A DNA stretch of 64,000 nucleotides from a bacterium BMS3Bbin08 (lineage in GTDB: Bacteria; Nitrospirota; Thermodesulfovibrionia; UBA6902; BMS3Bbin08). The stretch lies in NCBI GenBank assembly GCA_002897775.1, contig BDTR01000019.1:1-64000 (forward strand), written 5' to 3'. The position numbers were made by a program, and so were the translations under genes. Every line of letters begins with the position of its first letter. Position 1 is the stretch's first letter. A model generated the notes under the pieces. That model did no database searches. It was not told where the DNA came from and saw nothing but the letters and a program-made list of their open reading frames with translations. Below are positions 33,760 to 42,057 of the stretch, piece after piece.

Positions 33760-34236
33760 TCAGGATAGTAAAACCGGTTTATCCCTTCCGGCAGATACCA
33801 CGCAGATAAACCCGAAAGGCTCATCAGAGGGGTTTTGAAACTGGTGGGGCGTGTCCGGGGAGACATAAACAACGTCAAGAAACCCTATTTTGTATCTCTT
33901 CCTGTCTAAAAGAACTGTTCCCTTGCCCTTTATCCCGACAACTATATGCTCGTGCCTGTGCTTTTCAAAACTGCTGCTGCCGCCCGGAGCTATCTCAAAG
34001 TACCTGACATGGGACTTCGCGTTCATTCCTTCTCCGACAAGAACCCTGCGGATGATCCCGCTCCAGTCTTCTTTCCCCTTTTTATACGCTTCTGTTCTTA
34101 CTCCCTTCCAGGTACAATTGCCCCTGTGCTTAACAACGGGGCTTGCAAAGGTTTTTCCAGTCTTTGAATGACCTGAACGCCAGTCGCACGAAGAGGCGGT
34201 TTTCTTGCGTGATGACTTTTTAGCCGGTTTTTTCAT
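33760..34236 (-). CDS. Cupin-domain protein
   Basis: 158 residues. A basic N-terminus (KKPAKKSSRKKTASS) leads to a cupin domain from about 75: EIAPGGSSSFEKHRHEHIVVGIKGKGTV has the first metal motif (His-x-His plus Glu and Gly), and VSPDTPHQFQNPSDEP has the second-motif His. A metal-binding small-molecule role is likely, but the substrate is unknown. It is 7 bp downstream of the pilB-like gene on the same strand. Confidence 0.85.
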   Translation of the reverse strand: MKKPAKKSSRKKTASSCDWRSGHSKTGKTFASPVVKHRGNCTWKGVRTEAYKKGKEDWSGIIRRVLVGEGMNAKSHVRYFEIAPGGSSSFEKHRHEHIVVGIKGKGTVLLDRKRYKIGFLDVVYVSPDTPHQFQNPSDEPFGFICVVSAGRDKPVLLS

Positions 34237-34243
34237 TTGCGGA

Positions 34244-36040
34244 TCATACTGAGAACCCCGTGACCCTTACGATCTCGTCAAACGTGGTCATGCCTTCAAG
34301 TAATATCTTTATCGCGTTTTCCCTGAGTGTGCTGAAGCCTTCGGTGCGCGCGATCTCTTTTATTCTGACGGGCGGTTCTTTCCTTTCAACCGCGGCCCTT
34401 ATCTTGTCTGTTATTTCCATGATCTCAAAGACGGCTATTCTTCCGTAGTAGCCGGTCCCCCTGCACTGCGGGCATCCCGCGCCGACCGAAACGCTTATGC
34501 CCCTGGTTGCTTCATAATCTATTTCCAGTATCCTGCATTCGTTCTCAGAAAGATGGTATTCCTCGGCGCAATAAGTACAAACCCTTCTGACAAGTCTCTG
34601 CGCTATAACACCGATAAGGGTGGAATTGATCAGAAAAGTCGGCACCCCCAGATCAAGAAGCCTGGTAACACTGCTCGGAGCGTCATTGGTATGAAGTGTT
34701 GACATTACAAGATGTCCTGTAAGCGCTGCCTGAATGGAATTGTCCGCGGTCTCAAAATCCCTTATTTCCCCGACCATGATCACGTCCGGGTCCTGCCTCA
34801 GGATCGTCCTGATACTGCTGGCGAATGTAATGCCTATCTGCGGCTGTACGGCTATCTGGTTAAAGTCCTCATGTATCATTTCAATAGGGTCCTCTATGGT
34901 GATAAGGTTAACCTCGGGGCTTGAGAGGATCTTCAGAGCGGAGTACAGGGTTGTGGTTTTCCCGCTTCCGGTCGGGCCTGTTACAAGTATCAGGCCGTAC
35001 GGGGCGGCAATAAAAGACTTGAATATATCCAGTTCGCGCTTCAACAGCCCAAGCTTCCCTATGTCCTGCATCAGCACCATTGGATCGAATATCCTTATAA
35101 CGATCTTCTCTCCAAAGGACACCGGCAGGGTCGATATACGAAGTTCAACCTCCTTGCCCCCGTGTTCTGTTTTGATCCTGCCGTCCTGCGGTCTTCTCTT
35201 CTCAGCGATGTCCATGCGGCATAACGTCTTTATACGGGAAACAAACGCCGGGTGAACGGCCTTGGGGACCTTGTGGATGTTGTGCAGTATGCCGTCTATC
35301 CTGAAACGGACAAGAGTGTGGTCCCTTTTGGGTTCGATGTGTATATCCGAAGCGCGCTGGGAATAGGCATAATGCAAAAGATATTCAACCGCATTGATTA
35401 TATGCTCGCTGGTTGCCCCAAGCTCTGAGATCGACTTTAGTTTTACATACTGTTCAAGATTGCCAAGGTCTATCTGAGACGTCAGGTCGACCTGTGCCGC
35501 GTCTATAGAAGATTTAAAGCCATAGAATTCTGTGATGATCTTCATCAGCTCCGACTTGGTGGTTACAACCAGGTCTATATCATATCCCTGGGACTGCCTG
35601 ATCCCGTCAATACCTTCACGTTCAAACGGATTGGATGTCGCGAGCTTAAGCGTATTATCAACAAGATCAAGGGGAACAAGCTGATATTTTATGGCATAAG
35701 GCCTTGATATGACCCTGGTCACTATGTCAGAGTCCAGCTTCAGGGGGTCGATCTTTATGAAAGGTATGTCTAATTGCCTTGAGACCTCTTTCATAATGAC
35801 TTCTTCGGTCAGGAACGCGGATTCCTTGCCCGGCATTTTTAGTTTCAGGGAGTCGATTATATCTATGATGGAAATATCGGGATCGATCACCCCGCTCCTG
35901 CTGACGGCCTTACCCCTTGATTTAAGCAGGCGCGCGTAAAACACGTTCTCTTTCAGATGGATATCTTTAAGCTGTTTTTTTGACAGAAGTCCCGCGTCCG
36001 TAAGGATATCCAGAACGGTTTTCTTTATTTTTTCATTCAT
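34244..36040 (-). CDS. Type IV pilus/type II secretion assembly ATPase (PilB/GspE)
   Basis: 598 residues. N-terminal MshEN-like domains (about 1-180) precede the AAA+ secretion ATPase core with Walker A GPTGSGKTTT, the Asp box region ITIEDPIE, the Walker B-like DPDVIMVGEIRD and the His box TGHLVMSTLHTND. A tetracysteine zinc motif (CTYC...CPQC) is near the C-terminus. It powers pilus or pseudopilus extension. A pilT retraction ATPase is at 46066. Other pilus genes are not here, so PilB versus GspE cannot be decided. Confidence 0.93.
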   Translation of the reverse strand: MNEKIKKTVLDILTDAGLLSKKQLKDIHLKENVFYARLLKSRGKAVSRSGVIDPDISIIDIIDSLKLKMPGKESAFLTEEVIMKEVSRQLDIPFIKIDPLKLDSDIVTRVISRPYAIKYQLVPLDLVDNTLKLATSNPFEREGIDGIRQSQGYDIDLVVTTKSELMKIITEFYGFKSSIDAAQVDLTSQIDLGNLEQYVKLKSISELGATSEHIINAVEYLLHYAYSQRASDIHIEPKRDHTLVRFRIDGILHNIHKVPKAVHPAFVSRIKTLCRMDIAEKRRPQDGRIKTEHGGKEVELRISTLPVSFGEKIVIRIFDPMVLMQDIGKLGLLKRELDIFKSFIAAPYGLILVTGPTGSGKTTTLYSALKILSSPEVNLITIEDPIEMIHEDFNQIAVQPQIGITFASSIRTILRQDPDVIMVGEIRDFETADNSIQAALTGHLVMSTLHTNDAPSSVTRLLDLGVPTFLINSTLIGVIAQRLVRRVCTYCAEEYHLSENECRILEIDYEATRGISVSVGAGCPQCRGTGYYGRIAVFEIMEITDKIRAAVERKEPPVRIKEIARTEGFSTLRENAIKILLEGMTTFDEIVRVTGFSV

Positions 36041-36066
36041 ATCGAGTTCTTAAAATTTATAATAAC

Positions 36067-36104
36067 ACCCCGTTAGAAAACTTGCCTGCGCCTTTCTAAC
36101 GGGA
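36067..36104. repeat. CCCCGTTAGAA-family palindrome between pilB-like and dehydrogenase genes
   Basis: CCCGTTAGAAA (36069-36079) and TTTCTAACGGG (36093-36103) are perfect 11-bp arms around a 13-nt loop. The element sits in the gap downstream of the dehydrogenase gene. Confidence 0.75.
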
Positions 36105-36114
36105 TAAACGTTTA

Positions 36115-37197
36115 TTAAAAAATAACCACAACCTTTAATGAATCTTCTGCCTTTGCGGTCAGTCTGAAGGCCTCAGATGCCTTTTCCAAAGGGAAACGGT
36201 GAGTAATAAGCCTCTGGGCATCGACCGACCCTTCTGATATGAGGTCAAGCGCGGCCTTTGTATCGTCAGGGCCGCAGGAATAACTGGTTATAATGTTAAT
36301 GTCCCTGAAATATATGTCATGGGGTCTAAGCTGTAGAATATCGTCAGGCCCGGCAGGTGTAAAGAAAAGCACTTTCCCTGCCCGGGCGGCACAACCGATG
36401 CCCTGGGACATTGCCTTAATATCTCCCGGGCCCACAACCACAATATCAGCCATGCCCCCATCGGTTAGCCTGCTGACAGCATCCGCAAGGTCTTCCCGGG
36501 ATATATCTATAACGCTGTCAGCCCCGAATTCCATGGCTTTTTCAAGCCTGAAAGGCACTTTGTCTGCCCCTATCACCTTTGCGCCGTATTTTTTCGCGAG
36601 CATTATATGTATCTGGCCCATAACACCCAGGCCCATTACAAGTACCGTGTCACCGTGCTTCATGCCGGCCCTTTTCAGCCCTTTCACAACACACGCGACC
36701 GGCTCAACAAGCGTGGCATGGTCAAATGATATTTTTTCAGGAAGCAGGAGTGTGTCGCCCCTGAGGTTCACCTCAGGGACAAGCGCGTACTCTGATATGC
36801 CGCCGGGGATTATCCCTGATCCCCTCCAGGTACTGCACTGAACATGATCACCCCTTTTACAATACGCGCAATTAAAACATGGGGCATGGTGGTGAAAAAA
36901 GACCCTGTCTCCTTTTTTAAAGAAGTTGCGAGGCTGAGAAGTTGAGAAGTTAATGTGCTTACCCTCTGAACCTCTTATCTTCTTAGCTTCTAATCCCCTG
37001 CCCAGCTTAACTATCTCTCCCGCCGGCTCATGCCCCAGGACAAGAGGGGCTTTTTTTTCGATATACCATGGCATGACATCGCCTGAGCAGATGCCGCACG
37101 ACCTGACCCTGACAAGCGCGTCGCCTGCTCCTATGTCAGGGACCGGCATGTCCTCAACGCGGATGTCATCAAAACTGTACAGTTTAACAACTCTCAT
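36115..37197 (-). CDS. Zinc-dependent medium-chain dehydrogenase with in-frame repeat insertion
   Basis: 360 residues of the threonine/sorbitol dehydrogenase-like MDR family. Catalytic-zinc ligands are in SCGICSGD and GHEPAGE; structural-zinc cysteines are in CFNCAYCKRGDHVQC. The Rossmann motif is GLGVMGQ. About 24 residues (from L69-E-A-K-K-I-R to P-R-N-F92) between GRG and FKKGDRVFFHHH are encoded by an octamer array and have no place in the family fold; they would extend a surface loop of the catalytic domain. The substrate is unknown. It lies in a run with a second dehydrogenase and the PCYCGC-type protein, behind a repeat. Confidence 0.88.
   Translation of the reverse strand: MRVVKLYSFDDIRVEDMPVPDIGAGDALVRVRSCGICSGDVMPWYIEKKAPLVLGHEPAGEIVKLGRGLEAKKIRGSEGKHINFSTSQPRNFFKKGDRVFFHHHAPCFNCAYCKRGDHVQCSTWRGSGIIPGGISEYALVPEVNLRGDTLLLPEKISFDHATLVEPVACVVKGLKRAGMKHGDTVLVMGLGVMGQIHIMLAKKYGAKVIGADKVPFRLEKAMEFGADSVIDISREDLADAVSRLTDGGMADIVVVGPGDIKAMSQGIGCAARAGKVLFFTPAGPDDILQLRPHDIYFRDINIITSYSCGPDDTKAALDLISEGSVDAQRLITHRFPLEKASEAFRLTAKAEDSLKVVVIF
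36921..36992. repeat. 72-bp mirrored octamer array inside the dehydrogenase gene
   Basis: Nine octamers on the plus strand: AGAAGTTG, CGAGGCTG, AGAAGTTG, AGAAGTTA, ATGTGCTT (centre), ACCCTCTG, AACCTCTT, ATCTTCTT, AGCTTCTA. The first four are the reverse complement pattern of the last four. 72 bp equals 24 codons, so the host frame is intact. Confidence 0.85.
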
Positions 37198-37208
37198 AAA
37201 AGACCGTG

Positions 37209-37331
37209 ATTCGTTATGCGTTATACGTTATAAGTAACGGATAGAACAACTACTTATAATGCGTCACTCGCTACTTGTTTATCTTAGATTTATATATTTC
37301 TCTCGCTTCTCGTTGCTCTCTACTCGCTACT
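37209..37331. repeat. Two heptamer arrays between the two dehydrogenase genes
   Basis: TTCGTTA, TGCGTTA, TACGTTA, TAAGTAA (37209-37236), and TTCTCTC, GCTTCTC, GTTGCTC, TCTACTC, GCTACTT (about 37296-37330). The second array begins a few bases after the stop of the upstream dehydrogenase (minus strand). Confidence 0.7.
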
Positions 37332-37334
37332 TTT

Positions 37335-38357
37335 TTAGGGAATGATCGCGTATTTTATGCCTTCGCCTGACGAAAGTTTATTGAACGCGGTTTCAAGGTT
37401 ATGGAGAGGATATTTCCCGGAGATCAGCCCCTTAACTTTTATCTTTCGCCCGGATAGCAGTTTATACGCGTTTGCCACATCAGCAGGTATAAAATGAAAT
37501 ACCCCTTTTAAGGTTATCTCGTCATAGTGGATCCGTGCGGCATCATACGTAACCCGGGCATCCGGTTTTAACCCTCCGAAGAGTATCACTGATCCGCCTT
37601 TGCGTACATACCATAGGGCTGACTCCCATACCAGTGGTATCCCTGTGCATTCAAAAACGACATCCGCGCCCTTATTCCCGGTAAAGTTCATGATCTCAGT
37701 TTTCACATCCCCTTTGTCAGGGCTTATCACGCTGTCGGCTTTAAGGTCTTTTGCTTTATTAATGCGGCCTTTCTGCTTCTCAACAACGATCGTTTTTAAT
37801 CCCATTGCCTTTAAAACCATAACATGAAGCAGTCCGATGGGACCCGCGCCCATGACCACAGCCGTATCGCCCCCGGATATGTCCGAGGAGCGGACACTGT
37901 GCACGACACAGGAAAGCGGTTCAAGAAAGGCTGCTTCAGCAAAAGAGAGTGTTTCTGGTTTTATGAACACATTATACTTCACCACATGTTTCGGCAGTAA
38001 TATGTACTCTGCAAAAGCACCAAGGGCCTTTGTCCTCATGATATCCTCACAGAGATTGTATAAGTTCTTCCTGCAGAAGTAACACTTCCCGCATGGGGCG
38101 CTGTGCACAGCCATTATCGCGGTGCCTTTTGGAAATTTTCTCACTCCTTGTCCGGCCTTTTCCACAACACCTGAGAACTCATGGCCAAATACTGTAGGCA
38201 TCGGCATCAGGGGATGTCCTCTTTTAAAGGCTTTAAGGTCTGTACCGCAGGTAAGAGCGGCCTTTATCCTAACCAGGATCTCGCCATGAGAAGGTTCGGG
38301 TAGATCAACCTCTCTCAACTCAAGCTTTCCCGGTTTTACCAGGAGGTTTGCTAACAT
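37335..38357 (-). CDS. Zinc-dependent alcohol dehydrogenase-like MDR protein
   Basis: 340 residues. The catalytic zinc region ALTCGTDLKAF and GHEFSGVVE, the structural-zinc lobe CGKCYFCRKNLYNLC and the Rossmann motif GAGPIGLLHV are all present. It resembles threonine or sugar-alcohol dehydrogenases; the substrate is not predictable. The ATG is only nine bases after the TAA that ends the extended, UGA-containing upstream gene, which supports one transcription unit and the longer reading of that gene. Confidence 0.88.
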   Translation of the reverse strand: MLANLLVKPGKLELREVDLPEPSHGEILVRIKAALTCGTDLKAFKRGHPLMPMPTVFGHEFSGVVEKAGQGVRKFPKGTAIMAVHSAPCGKCYFCRKNLYNLCEDIMRTKALGAFAEYILLPKHVVKYNVFIKPETLSFAEAAFLEPLSCVVHSVRSSDISGGDTAVVMGAGPIGLLHVMVLKAMGLKTIVVEKQKGRINKAKDLKADSVISPDKGDVKTEIMNFTGNKGADVVFECTGIPLVWESALWYVRKGGSVILFGGLKPDARVTYDAARIHYDEITLKGVFHFIPADVANAYKLLSGRKIKVKGLISGKYPLHNLETAFNKLSSGEGIKYAIIP

Positions 38358-38366
38358 TCGAATTTC

Positions 38367-38834
38367 TTAACCGAATTCGCCGTCTATAATTTCCCTTATC
38401 TCTTTTATGCTTTTGCCTTCTTTATACAATTTTGAAGCCCGCCGGGCTTCGTTGAGACAGATACCTCAACCAGCCGCATGAGTGCCTACATAACAACTGA
38501 GAAGACTCTTGTGGTTAAACGGCTCACTATCGCAGAAGCAGTAACATTTCAGACTGTCCAGGACCTGCGGTATGTCTTGTGCTATCTGATAGGCGCCCGC
38601 AATAAACGGATCACTGAATTGTGCGGGCGAGAGGGGTGGTCCTGTCTCACCCCCCCGCAGGGAATTATCATCAACGGCAGATACAGAATCAGATGTTTTC
38701 TTTAATTGCAAGGCAACCACCACCGCGGCAACGGCTAACATCACCGCAATGGCAATAATTATATTTTTAGTGTTTTTATTCTTCTCGGGTTTTCTTTCAG
38801 GTCTGTTTTTTCTGGATTTTTTCTTTCTGGACAC
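38367..38834 (-). CDS. PCYCGC-type membrane-anchored protein, predicted selenoprotein (UGA-encoded Sec123)
   Basis: Read through one in-frame TGA (38468-38466), the gene encodes 155 residues. A basic N-terminus and one transmembrane helix (about 25-43) anchor it. The outer domain carries the CYCFC motif, HKSLLSCYV, then THAAG-Sec-GIC, NEARRA and a final helix GKSIKEIREIIDGEFG. In the PCYCGC family a cysteine stands at the Sec position (H-A-A-G-C-x-x-C), as I recall it. The tail after the TGA is in frame, family-like, and ends with TAA nine bases before the next start. A hairpin with a GGC apical loop lies 22 nt after the TGA, and tRNA-Sec is at 570-667. Otherwise it is a 122-residue truncated protein. 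Function unknown; redox or metal binding is likely. Confidence 0.85.
38434..38450 (-). promoter_or_regulatory. Candidate bacterial SECIS hairpin
   Basis: On the minus strand GAAGCCC-GGC-GGGCTTC is a perfect 7-bp stem with a three-base loop that starts with G. The loop begins 22 nt after the UGA, inside the 16-37 nt window described for bacterial SECIS elements. A TGAG...CTCA pairing lies in the 15-nt spacer. Confidence 0.75.
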
Positions 38835-38930
38835 AGGCTCTTACCTCCTTTTCAGTTCCAGATAATGGTTGTTTAATATACCACAATAACTGCGGTATTT
38901 GCGATTGACAGGGTATTATGCTAAATTTCT

Positions 38931-39350
38931 ATGATGAAACCTGTTCGGGTCGGACCTATGACTGATGACGGATATTGTTTTGTGTGCGGGCAAAAAAACC
39001 CTATTGGCCTTAAGCTTGATTTTGATTTTAACGGCAAAACAATAAAAACAGAGTTCGTCTCCAGGAAAGAGCATCAGGGGTATTTAAATATTGTTCACGG
39101 CGGGATCATCATGACCCTGCTTGATGAGGCGATGGTCAAGCTCGCCATTGCCATGGACATTCCGGCTGTTACCGCGCGGATGGATATTCGTCTCAGAAAG
39201 GCGCTGGATGTCGGGAAGAAGATAACGGTTGAGGCTGAAATAACCGATGAAACAAGAAGGACGCTGGACGCATATGCAAAGGCTGTTACAGCGGACAATG
39301 AGATCATTGCTGACGCGAAAGGCAAGCTGATAAAAGCGCAACCCGGTTAA
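38931..39350 (+). CDS. PaaI-type hotdog-fold thioesterase
   Basis: 139 residues. A YCFVCGQKNPIGLKL N-terminal segment (around 16-30) is typical of a hotdog subgroup. The core HGGIIMTLLDEAM (around 60-72) contains the catalytic-helix Asp/Glu. It probably hydrolyses an acyl-CoA, with unknown chain. It is divergent from the selenoprotein gene. Two adjacent ATG codons exist; the second has TAAATT six bases upstream. Confidence 0.85.
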   Translation: MMKPVRVGPMTDDGYCFVCGQKNPIGLKLDFDFNGKTIKTEFVSRKEHQGYLNIVHGGIIMTLLDEAMVKLAIAMDIPAVTARMDIRLRKALDVGKKITVEAEITDETRRTLDAYAKAVTADNEIIADAKGKLIKAQPG

Positions 39351-39363
39351 CAGGCCCGGCAGA

Positions 39364-39765
39364 CTAATACTTTCTGTTAAAGTAATCCTCAAGTATTTGC
39401 CTGTGATCAAAGGCTATATCATCCGGAAGATCGCCTTTTGTGAAAACACCGGCCTCACCGGCATCGTCGCCTGCCTGCGGCTCCCCCTGGGCAGTGGCAA
39501 TAAATATGGTCGAAATAGTGTGGTGCCTGGGGTCTCTGGCCGGGTCTGAGTATGTATGGAACTGTCTTACAAGCTGTATGTCAAGACCGGTCTCTTCTTT
39601 GGCCTCCCTGCGTACGGCATTTTCAAGTGATTCTCCGTAGTCAACAAATCCGCCGGGCATGGCCCATCCGGGAGGAGGGTTCTTTCTCTTAATGAGGATT
39701 ATCCCTCTTCCGGCCTCTATGATAACGTCGACAGTGCAGAAGGGGTTCCGCGGCTCAGCCTGCAA
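39364..39765 (-). CDS. NUDIX hydrolase
   Basis: 133 residues. The Nudix box is complete (G-x5-E-x7-REAKEET-G) in [24 protein letters not shown] split around 37-60. It hydrolyses a nucleoside-diphosphate-linked substrate. [10 protein letters not shown] before the box resembles ADP-ribose or dihydroneopterin-type members. It overlaps the hfq stop by 11 bp and is the last gene of miaA-hfq-nudix. Confidence 0.92.
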   Translation of the reverse strand: MQAEPRNPFCTVDVIIEAGRGIILIKRKNPPPGWAMPGGFVDYGESLENAVRREAKEETGLDIQLVRQFHTYSDPARDPRHHTISTIFIATAQGEPQAGDDAGEAGVFTKGDLPDDIAFDHRQILEDYFNRKY

Positions 39766-40009
39766 GGGTCGGCTCTCCCCCTGAAGCTTCCGCGTTTAAA
39801 TTGACATCTTTTTCAGGAATGATCGTGGAGATGGCGTGTTTATATATAAGCTGCTGTTTGTCCTGTTTTATCAGAACCACAAAATTATCAAAACCTTTAA
39901 TGATCCCTTTCAGGCGCGCGCCGTTCGTAAGATAAATGACAACCGGGGTCTTGCTCTTTCTTAACGCGTTCAGATAAAGGTCCTGCACATTATGGTTTTT
40001 ATTCGTCAT
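39755..40009 (-). CDS. hfq: RNA chaperone Hfq
   Basis: 84 residues. Sm1 ([29 protein letters not shown] split; Gln8-type residue and GxxLKG) and Sm2 ([10 protein letters not shown], the YKHA motif) are both clear. It forms the hexameric ring that pairs small RNAs with mRNAs. The order miaA-hfq is conserved in many bacteria. The C-terminal tail is short. GGTGGTC may serve as ribosome binding site. Confidence 0.97.
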   Translation of the reverse strand: MTNKNHNVQDLYLNALRKSKTPVVIYLTNGARLKGIIKGFDNFVVLIKQDKQQLIYKHAISTIIPEKDVNLNAEASGGEPTLAG

Positions 40010-40104
40010 AAGACCACCATTGAATTTTCAGCGCTCATCTTTAACATAAAGTAATTTGTTGTGAATTTCAACCCTGTTAGAGTACTGGAACGCGAAAGGT
40101 GTTC

Positions 40105-41085
40105 TTATCCGGTCAGGAGTTTTCTAATGGGAGCAACATCATTTATGATTTTCTTAAAAATTTTTTCCATATCAGTCATGCCGGTTATGTCTATCCATCT
40201 TATATGCCGTTCTTTTTTGAACCACGTGAACTGCCTTTTAGCATACATCTTCGTGCGTTTTTTCAACAGCCTGACAGATTCTTCAAGGCTGGTTATGCCG
40301 TTCATGTAAAGCTGCATTTCTTTGTAGCCAAGTGCCTGCAGGGCGGTTCTGCCGGGTTTTGTTTTTAACAGCTTTTCAGTCTCCCGCAAAAGACCTTTTT
40401 CCATCATTACATCGACCCTCTGCTCTATAAGGCGGTACAGTTCCTTTCTTTCTCTTGAAAGCCCTATTTTGATAAAACTATAAGGTTGAGGCACTGTAGA
40501 CAGGTGCTGGAGTTCCGATATGGGCTTACTGCCGCTAAGCGCCACTTCAAGCGCCCTTACCACTCTCCTTGTATCTTTCCGGCTGATCTTGCCTGCCGAC
40601 ACAGGGTCAATTTGTTTCAGACGTTCATAAAGATGTCCTTCACCAGAGCTTCTCTCTTCTTCAAGCAGCTTTTCCCTCAATGTCCAGTCAGCTTCCGGCC
40701 CTTCAAAAAGCCCTGTTGTAAGTGTTTTTATGTAAAGTCCCGTGCCGCCGACAACTACCGGAGTCATGCTCCTGGAATGAAGGCCGCCTATGATCTCTGT
40801 TGCCATTTTTTTAAACATGCCCGCGCTGAAGGAGCCGGCAGGAGATAGTATGTTAATTAAGTGATGCCTTACCTCTTTCAGCTCACTGTCTGATGGTTTG
40901 GAAGTGCCTATATCCATGCCGCAATAGATCTGCATTGAATCAGCGCTTATGATCTCTGTATCCAATGCCCTGGCCAGCAAAATAGACAATGATGTTTTGC
41001 CAACGCCCGTAGGCCCGGCAACTATGACGACCGGCTTATCCTGACCGCTCAGGACGGATCCCGGCCTCTCGGGGTTTGTTGTCAT
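40105..41085 (-). CDS. miaA: tRNA dimethylallyltransferase
   Basis: 326 residues. It adds the dimethylallyl group to A37 of tRNAs reading UNN codons. The P-loop GPTGVGKTS is at 24-32, with SADSMQIYCGMDIGTSKPS, VGGTGLYIKTL and RDTRRVVRALEV also present. YKEMQLYMNG and RQFTWFKKE are C-terminal family motifs. The ATG follows TATAAT by exactly six bases with no ribosome binding site. A half palindrome (CCCTGTTAGAG) lies between miaA and hfq. Confidence 0.96.
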   Translation of the reverse strand: MTTNPERPGSVLSGQDKPVVIVAGPTGVGKTSLSILLARALDTEIISADSMQIYCGMDIGTSKPSDSELKEVRHHLINILSPAGSFSAGMFKKMATEIIGGLHSRSMTPVVVGGTGLYIKTLTTGLFEGPEADWTLREKLLEEERSSGEGHLYERLKQIDPVSAGKISRKDTRRVVRALEVALSGSKPISELQHLSTVPQPYSFIKIGLSRERKELYRLIEQRVDVMMEKGLLRETEKLLKTKPGRTALQALGYKEMQLYMNGITSLEESVRLLKKRTKMYAKRQFTWFKKERHIRWIDITGMTDMEKIFKKIINDVAPIRKLLTG

Positions 41086-41091
41086 GACCGT

Positions 41092-41097
41092 ATTATA
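41092..41097 (-). promoter_or_regulatory. -10 box six bases before miaA
   Basis: A perfect TATAAT (41097-41092) is followed by ACGGTC and then ATG. No strong -35 is seen. It predicts a leaderless miaA-hfq transcript. Confidence 0.55.
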
Positions 41098-41289
41098 ATA
41101 TCTGCGGGACGATTAAAACATTCCAGTTCTGAAATATCGCCTGGGAACCCGGGAACCGGCAGTTAAAACGGAAGGCGTGTGCGAAGAAAGTCAGATCATT
41201 ATTTAAAGATATTCTCGGAGAAAGTTACAAGCGCGAATATTCCTTTTTCAGGAAATAATATTTAATGTCTACCCAAAAGAACAAAGCGT

Positions 41290-41595
41290 TCAGTCAGCCA
41301 GTTTGTTCAGTATATCCTTTGCCTTTTGATGTTTTTCTCCTTCTTCTTTCATAACGAGTCTGTAGAACTCGCACTTCAGGCAGTTACCCAGTTTCATGGC
41401 AAAGGTCCCCTGGATCACTCCGCCGCAGAGTGTGCCGGCTACAGCCCAGCATGCGCGGCCCGCGTTCTTTCCCTCATTCACGCCGTTGGCGCGGATCTCC
41501 GTAGTGGCTGAGCAGACTCCGAGATCACCAACCTTGGCGCCCCCCGGTTCTCTGCCGCATTTTTTGAACTCCCAGCAGTTTATCTTTTTAGGCAT
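41290..41595 (-). CDS. Two-CW domain protein, copy 1
   Basis: 101 residues with seven cysteines. NCWEFKKCGREPGG opens the domain and RACWAVAGTLC repeats the CW motif; NCLKCEFYRLV closes it. Such two-CW proteins are small, probably metal- or FeS-binding, and are found in anaerobes, often next to signalling genes; the function is unknown. A GGGAGGGGAG ribosome binding site precedes the ATG. A paralogue lies 144 bp away upstream on the same strand. Confidence 0.85.
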   Translation of the reverse strand: MPKKINCWEFKKCGREPGGAKVGDLGVCSATTEIRANGVNEGKNAGRACWAVAGTLCGGVIQGTFAMKLGNCLKCEFYRLVMKEEGEKHQKAKDILNKLAD

Positions 41596-41739
41596 CTATG
41601 CTCCCCTCCCTAAATTTATAAAAACGCGGACCAGATCAAACTACCTAAATTTAATATAACTCAAAACGGAACACTTTGCAAGAGTTAAAAAAGGTTTTAA
41701 AGGGCATTACCGGGGATAACGGTCATAAAACCGAAAAAA

Positions 41740-42057
41740 TTATTTGTCGCGCGCGTGCTTCAAAAAGTACCTGTGCAGGTCCCTTTTTTCGAGCTCGCGG
41801 AGTATATCGTCCGCTGTCACATACTTGGCTCCTTCCTCTTTAATTACGCGTTTGTAGAACCTGCATTTCTCGCAATCACCGAGTTTTTTGGCATAGCTCC
41901 CCTGTACTTTTCCCCGGCAAAATGTACCAGCCACAGCCCAGCATGAACGGCCGGCATTCTCGCCGTGGTTTATTCCGCCCGCCCTGATGTCAGTAGCAGC
42001 AAGACAGACTCCGAACTCAGAAACTTTCGCTCCGTCAGGCTCTCTCCCGCACTCCAT
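41740..42057 (-). CDS. Two-CW domain protein, copy 2, probable disrupted start
   Basis: 105 residues from the first in-frame ATG, about half identical to copy 1 over the shared domain (MECGREPDGAKV; RSCWAVAGTFC; DCEKCRFYKRV). The frame is open upstream and encodes TKLKNCWEV, the missing first CW motif, but contains no ATG, GTG or TTG before a stop. An ATG-ACT-AAG lies at about 42108 in another frame, so a one-base indel near 42100 would restore a full start. It is either a recently frameshifted gene, an unusual start, or a sequencing error. Confidence 0.75.
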   Translation of the reverse strand: MECGREPDGAKVSEFGVCLAATDIRAGGINHGENAGRSCWAVAGTFCRGKVQGSYAKKLGDCEKCRFYKRVIKEEGAKYVTADDILRELEKRDLHRYFLKHARDK

